A DNA stretch of 64,000 bases, taken from the NCBI RefSeq assembly GCF_004379255.2, contig NC_056036.1, positions 3,782,001 through 3,846,000 of the forward strand, read 5' to 3'. The DNA is from Salvia splendens (taxonomy: Eukaryota; Streptophyta; Magnoliopsida; Lamiales; Lamiaceae). Below the pieces are notes generated by a model. It was not told the origin of the DNA, ran no database searches, and saw nothing but the letters and a program-made list of their open reading frames with translations. Position numbers and translations under genes: made by a program. Below, piece by piece: positions 60,381 to 64,000 of the stretch; positions within the stretch are counted from its first letter, which is position 1, and each line of letters begins with the position of its first letter.

Positions 60381-60824
60381 TAATGCTAAGGACCCTAGGT
60401 TTGGTTCGACCTAATTCGATTTGGGAAAGAACCAACAAGAAAACCCGAATTGGACTCAACTTAGAAGTTCAAAATAAAAGACATGCTAATAACGTAAAAT
60501 AAATAAAAAGAATAAAAACTACTAAAAGTCTAAAATAGCTCTAACTTAACGTGAAACATAATCTTTGAACCACTCGGGTTTCCCGGCGCGCCTCATCGAC
60601 CGTCGCGGTTCATCCCTCGCGACTTCCTCCTCGTCGCTGCTGTCCCCTTCGTGCTCTCCGATCGCCTCTGGCAGATCTGCTTCGGGTTGAGGCAATGCGG
60701 TAAGTGTCTCTGTATCAGTCTCAATCCAATCACTCGCCATTTCCATCTCGTGTACATTTTTTCTTACGAAATACAGTATATTTCTTATAAATGTCCTTAA
60801 AAGTTCAATCTCCTCGACATTCAC

Positions 60825-62243
60825 AAAATTATCAAAGAATAAAGAAGGAATTTACTAAACCACAATATATAGAGGAGTATAATTTCCTCATTTCTACTAG
60901 GAGCATCTACTAGTACGTGTTCATCCATATTTCTTAATAATAAGAAATCGCACAAACAAACAAACAATGTCACCAAATTTCTTTTAATTTCCGCAACATA
61001 TTTTAAAAATCCTCTCTTACTTGCTAGAATACGAGTATTACTAAAATTAGTAAAAAATTGTGAAGTGTTACTCTAGAACTAAGATAGGTACAGTCAAATG
61101 AGTGCCCGAGTAAAATGATCGTAATTCTCAAATTATTCTTTTAAGTTATTTTTAGTTCCAATATTGTCTTCATATTTCGGCATCTAATTTCATATATTTA
61201 GATAATGAACTTTATTGTTATTATTTTTTATATCATATGCATAAATACACCAATTTTCCTTCCTAAAATTCAAACTATACGTTGGTTTCTTCCTAAAATA
61301 ATAATGATCACACATTTCTTTGCAATGATCATGCCACATTTATTACATCATCTCTATGACTCTATTTGATCGAATTAACAGGTTTTGGTTGTTGATGATA
61401 AAAAAACTAAAGCAAAATGCATCAAAAGGTCATATTGTTTATATTCATAGAATTTAATTTTTATTTTTAAAGGACGAGAAGTATTTCTCTATATCCATTT
61501 GGATTTCAAATAAATATTAGTTCTGAGTGCATATTTTCTTTTTTAATTCGGTTTGATTTTTAAAAATTGACAAAACAATAAATTGAATAATGGAGTATTT
61601 ATTATAAATTAATTTTTTAATATTATTATATAGTATGAAGTTTCAGCTCTGGCTAATTTGTTTTTCTAGTTCCGTCCCTATTAGGTAGACCTTATAGTCC
61701 ACTAACTCTTTTTTTATAGTATTTTTTAAAATTGGTGCCAAATTTAAATGAGACTTTTAATGACTAAAGGGGAGTAATAGTATTAATAGTTAAAGGAAAT
61801 AGAAATATTAAAAGCTACTTTTAAAATATTAAAATTTTGATTGTTCTCCATTCACCAGCCTTTCAATGCTCTACTGCCTCTACTATGAGTTCATTTGGTC
61901 ATGCGGTTATCGTAAACTTCTAAAACAAATTGAGAAGGCATGTGTATCATCTAAAACGACGTCGGACAGAAGAGAGAGGGGACCGCTGTCGCTGTCTAAA
62001 TAATCCATCCTAAAATCAATTGCGTTTTTCAAACATCAAAAATGCTACTCTCTACCCCTTATTCATAAAGCACAAACAAAAGTTCCCTTTTTATGAAATC
62101 TTTTTCTAAATTGAACCAAAAATCATTTTTTTGGGTTTTCTTAGTATATGATTTTTATAATAGGACTTGGAAAATATTAGAATAATATTCAAATAATGAT
62201 ATTTAATACTCATTTGAGAATGTCAACAAGTAAGGTGGAGTAA
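60825..62243. other. AT-rich spacer
   Basis: No gene, tandem repeat or element ends recognised. Confidence 0.55.
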
Positions 62244-62326
62244 GAGCATCTGCAACGGTGAGCACATGCTCACCGTCCGTCCTTGCCGCTGGCAAGGAGG
62301 GGCTTGTCCGCCGCTGCGCTCTTGCC

Positions 62327-62370
62327 GCTGGCACGGACGTGCTCTTAGCTAAGAGCACGTCCGTGCCAGC
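62327..62370. repeat. 44-bp perfect palindrome
   Basis: The left arm is 22 bp, containing GCACGGACGTGCTCTTAG, and is followed without spacer by its exact reverse complement. The ends of the MITE (62860-62960) carry related GAGCACGGTTGTGGGTGCTC words. Confidence 0.9.
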
Positions 62371-62611
62371 GAGCAGGGAGACGTAGCGCGTTTCTATTGG
62401 CCGTTGACATTTTCTTTTTTTTTTCTTTATTTTTTAAAAATCCAAAATAATACCAAAAATTTTAAAAATATATTTTCGGATTCCCAAAAATATAGTCGTT
62501 TTATTACCGTTCTTCTGAAAATATTTCTGAAATTTTTTAAAAAAAATTTAATCCCAAAACCATCTATAAATGTACACATTCATCATCCATTTGGAGGAAA
62601 TTCGGTCAATT

Positions 62612-62755
62612 ATGAATTTAATTATGTAATTTTTAATTTTTAGGATATTAATTATGTAATTTTTAATTATTAGGAGTTTAATTATGTAATTTTTAATTTT
62701 TAGTATTTTAATTATGTACTTTTTAATTTTTAGGATTTTAATTAGGTCTTTTTTA
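62612..62755. repeat. ~31-bp AT-rich tandem repeat inside the MITE
   Basis: Four to five copies of TTAATTATGTAATTTTTAAT plus a variable TTTTAGGA tail. Confidence 0.85.
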
Positions 62756-62967
62756 TTTTATTTGCCATTTGTAATCTTATTTCGGTTTTTTAATGAATTT
62801 TAATATTATGGAAATGTTTTTGTTTAATTGAATTTTAAATTGAATTGTGCTCGTCCTTGCGGAAGAGCACAGCTGTGGGTGTTGTGCTCTTGCCGAAGAG
62901 GAGGCAGAAAAAGTGGGGCCGGACCCACAACCGTGCTCGCTGGCAAGAGCACGGTTGTGGGTGCTCT

Positions 62968-63626
62968 AACGTTGAATAGAGGGGCCGTTGACTATTTATG
63001 CAGATTTGAAGTTATACTATCAATTACGTAACTCACAAATAATTCCAACAAAACTAAAGATTCAAATAATAACCTTTTAAAATAAATCCCCGGATCAACT
63101 ACGAAACTCACAGATATTAAATACTCATACATATCTTCCTTTGATTTTGATTCATTTTACATTTCACACAATTTGTTGCAATTAAATTCCATTCTTAATT
63201 ATCTATTTAGATGGAATTTATAACACAATTTTTTTGTTATAAAAATCGTGCTAAGAGTGATGTGTTTTGTAAACAAGAGTGAAGTAAAATCATGCTAAAA
63301 GTGATGAGGTAATTTTATTTTGCTAGGTAAAATCCAAAATAGCTAGGTTTTCAAAACAGTGAAATTTTGCTAGCAGCAATTACAACATGCTATGATATGA
63401 CACACACATTATAATACTATTATCGAAAGCAATATTTCAAAAGTTTGATACTCCACTATTAAAATAAAACAGAAGGTTCAAAATTCTAGAACTTTCCTGT
63501 AGATTTATGTGTATCCACTCCACCACCATGTAGAGAGAGAGCATAGATGTTGCCCAGAGCAGAAGGTCGGATTTACCCACGATCATTCTCTCCCCATTCT
63601 ACCCCTCAATCTTCTTTTCTGAGGAT
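62968..63626. other. Spacer and 3'UTR of the HIPP-type gene
   Basis: AT-rich; the last ~100 bp before 63627 is the likely 3'UTR of the minus-strand gene. No other gene seen. Confidence 0.55.
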
Positions 63627-64000
63627 TTACATCACCGCACATGCATTTGGATTCTCGTCGCTAAACGCATTCATCTCTTGCACATCAAATCTCTGCTGCT
63701 CGTAGTTTTGCTGCGGGTAGTAATAGTACATCTCGTTCTTCCTCACCTCCATTTTCAGATCCTCCTCTTCCTCTTTCTTTGCCGCCTCCTTGCAGCTGTT
63801 TTCCTTACCGTCCCCCTCCGCTTTCTTAGATTCTGCTTCCTCGGCTTTCTTCTCTTCCTCGCTTTCTCCTCCTCTTTCTTCCCCGCTTCGACCTTTACGA
63901 TCGCCGCGAGCTTTCCGGTTTTCTTGTACACGTAATCGGCAAGAGCTGTGGGCTCCACCACTCCTTTCACGCTTACCTCTGACCTCGCGAGGTTTGCCTC
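63627..64000 (-). CDS. HIPP: Heavy-metal-associated isoprenylated plant protein (HIPP), 3' part, apparent frameshift
   Basis: The gene enters from beyond the window end. The visible part begins in an HMA-like ferredoxin fold (SEVSVKGVVEPTALADYVYK, then KTGKLAAIVKVE), continues into a Lys/Glu-rich linker, and ends with NEMYYYYPQQNYE and a C-terminal CAVM, a CaaX farnesylation box before the stop at 63627. The two parts are in different frames: the HMA frame runs on to a stop at 63755, whereas the tail frame is open from the linker to the CaaX box. A one-base loss in the purine-rich linker at about 63858-63875 explains this; it may be a real mutation or a sequence error. HIPPs bind metals and attach to membranes through the lipid tail. 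The metal-binding CxxC, if present, would be upstream of the window. Confidence 0.8.
   Translation of the reverse strand, partial: GKPREVRGKRERSGGAHSSCRLRVQENRKARGDRKGRSGEERGGESEEEKKAEEAESKKAEGDGKENSCKEAAKKEEEEDLKMEVRKNEMYYYYPQQNYEQQRFDVQEMNAFSDENPNACAVM

Larger units (their letters stand above)
58264..60824 (-). mobile_element. LTR-retroelement remnant interrupted by a Harbinger element
   Basis: On the minus strand a 93-codon ORF at 60546-60824 ends PRRSMRRAGKPEWFKDYVSR, resembling the tail of some gypsy or copia polyproteins. It is followed by LTR-like sequence with a TATAAATAGG element split by the Harbinger insertion (58481-58487 region), and then a leader-like stretch to about 58264. 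Neither LTR ends nor a target duplication were found, so the boundaries are rough. Confidence 0.35.
62244..62964. mobile_element. Harbinger/Tourist-like MITE with strong palindrome
   Basis: GAGCATCTGCAACGGTGAGC at the left pairs, inverted and imperfectly, with GTTGTGGGTGCTC at the right, flanked by TAA at 62241-62243 and 62965-62967. GC-rich ends of about 100 bp enclose an AT-rich core. No transposase. Confidence 0.75.

Overview
The window is nuclear DNA of a flowering plant, almost certainly a eudicot. It has spliced plant housekeeping genes (a seven-exon cytosolic malate dehydrogenase, a neuroguidin-like nucleolar gene), plant-only families (PHT1 phosphate transporter, PEP-carboxylase kinase, an isoprenylated heavy-metal-domain protein), AT-rich spacers and a dense load of plant transposons. 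I cannot name the species.

Layout. 0.6-2.4 kb: neuroguidin-like gene (-). 3.7-5.7 kb: cytosolic malate dehydrogenase (-). 6.6-14.0 kb: a gag-pol-deleted Ty3/gypsy (Tat-like) LTR element carrying a spliced gene antisense to its own gag. 14-18.3 kb: AT-rich spacer with MITEs and microsatellites. 18.3-20.0 kb: PEP-carboxylase kinase (+). 21.2-24.0 kb: PHT1 phosphate transporter (-), convergent with the kinase. 24.1-26.8 kb: two PIF/Harbinger elements, the first just upstream of the PHT1 promoter. 26.9-32.7 kb: a ~110-bp tandem array split by a young, intact Ty1/copia element (-). 35.1-40.7 kb: a second element of the antisense-gene family, with no gag-pol and apparently identical LTRs. 43.4-45.6 kb: a compact non-autonomous LTR element with one unrecognised 450-codon ORF. 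47.7-52.4 kb: a broken Ty1/copia element (+). 53.4-54.4 kb: a Pack-MULE carrying pieces of a NYN/C2H2 zinc-finger gene. 58.3-60.8 kb: an LTR-retroelement remnant split by a decayed Harbinger. 62.2-63.0 kb: a TAA-flanked MITE with a 44-bp perfect palindrome. 63.6 kb to the end: 3' part of a HIPP-type metal-binding protein gene (-), with an apparent frameshift.

Host genes. The kinase and the transporter are both classic phosphate-starvation functions. Both promoters contain GNATATNC (P1BS, the PHR1-type site) close to the TATA box, which suggests a co-regulated convergent pair; this is inference from motifs.

Most unusual content. Two LTR elements of one family have lost gag-pol (one entirely), yet both keep the same spliced gene, antisense to the retroviral-type genes, with matching exon phases. 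A conserved splice donor and acceptor would extend it to four exons and about 820-835 residues. Target-site duplications, primer-binding sites and LTR boundaries were read directly; family assignments rest on motif recognition, without any database search.
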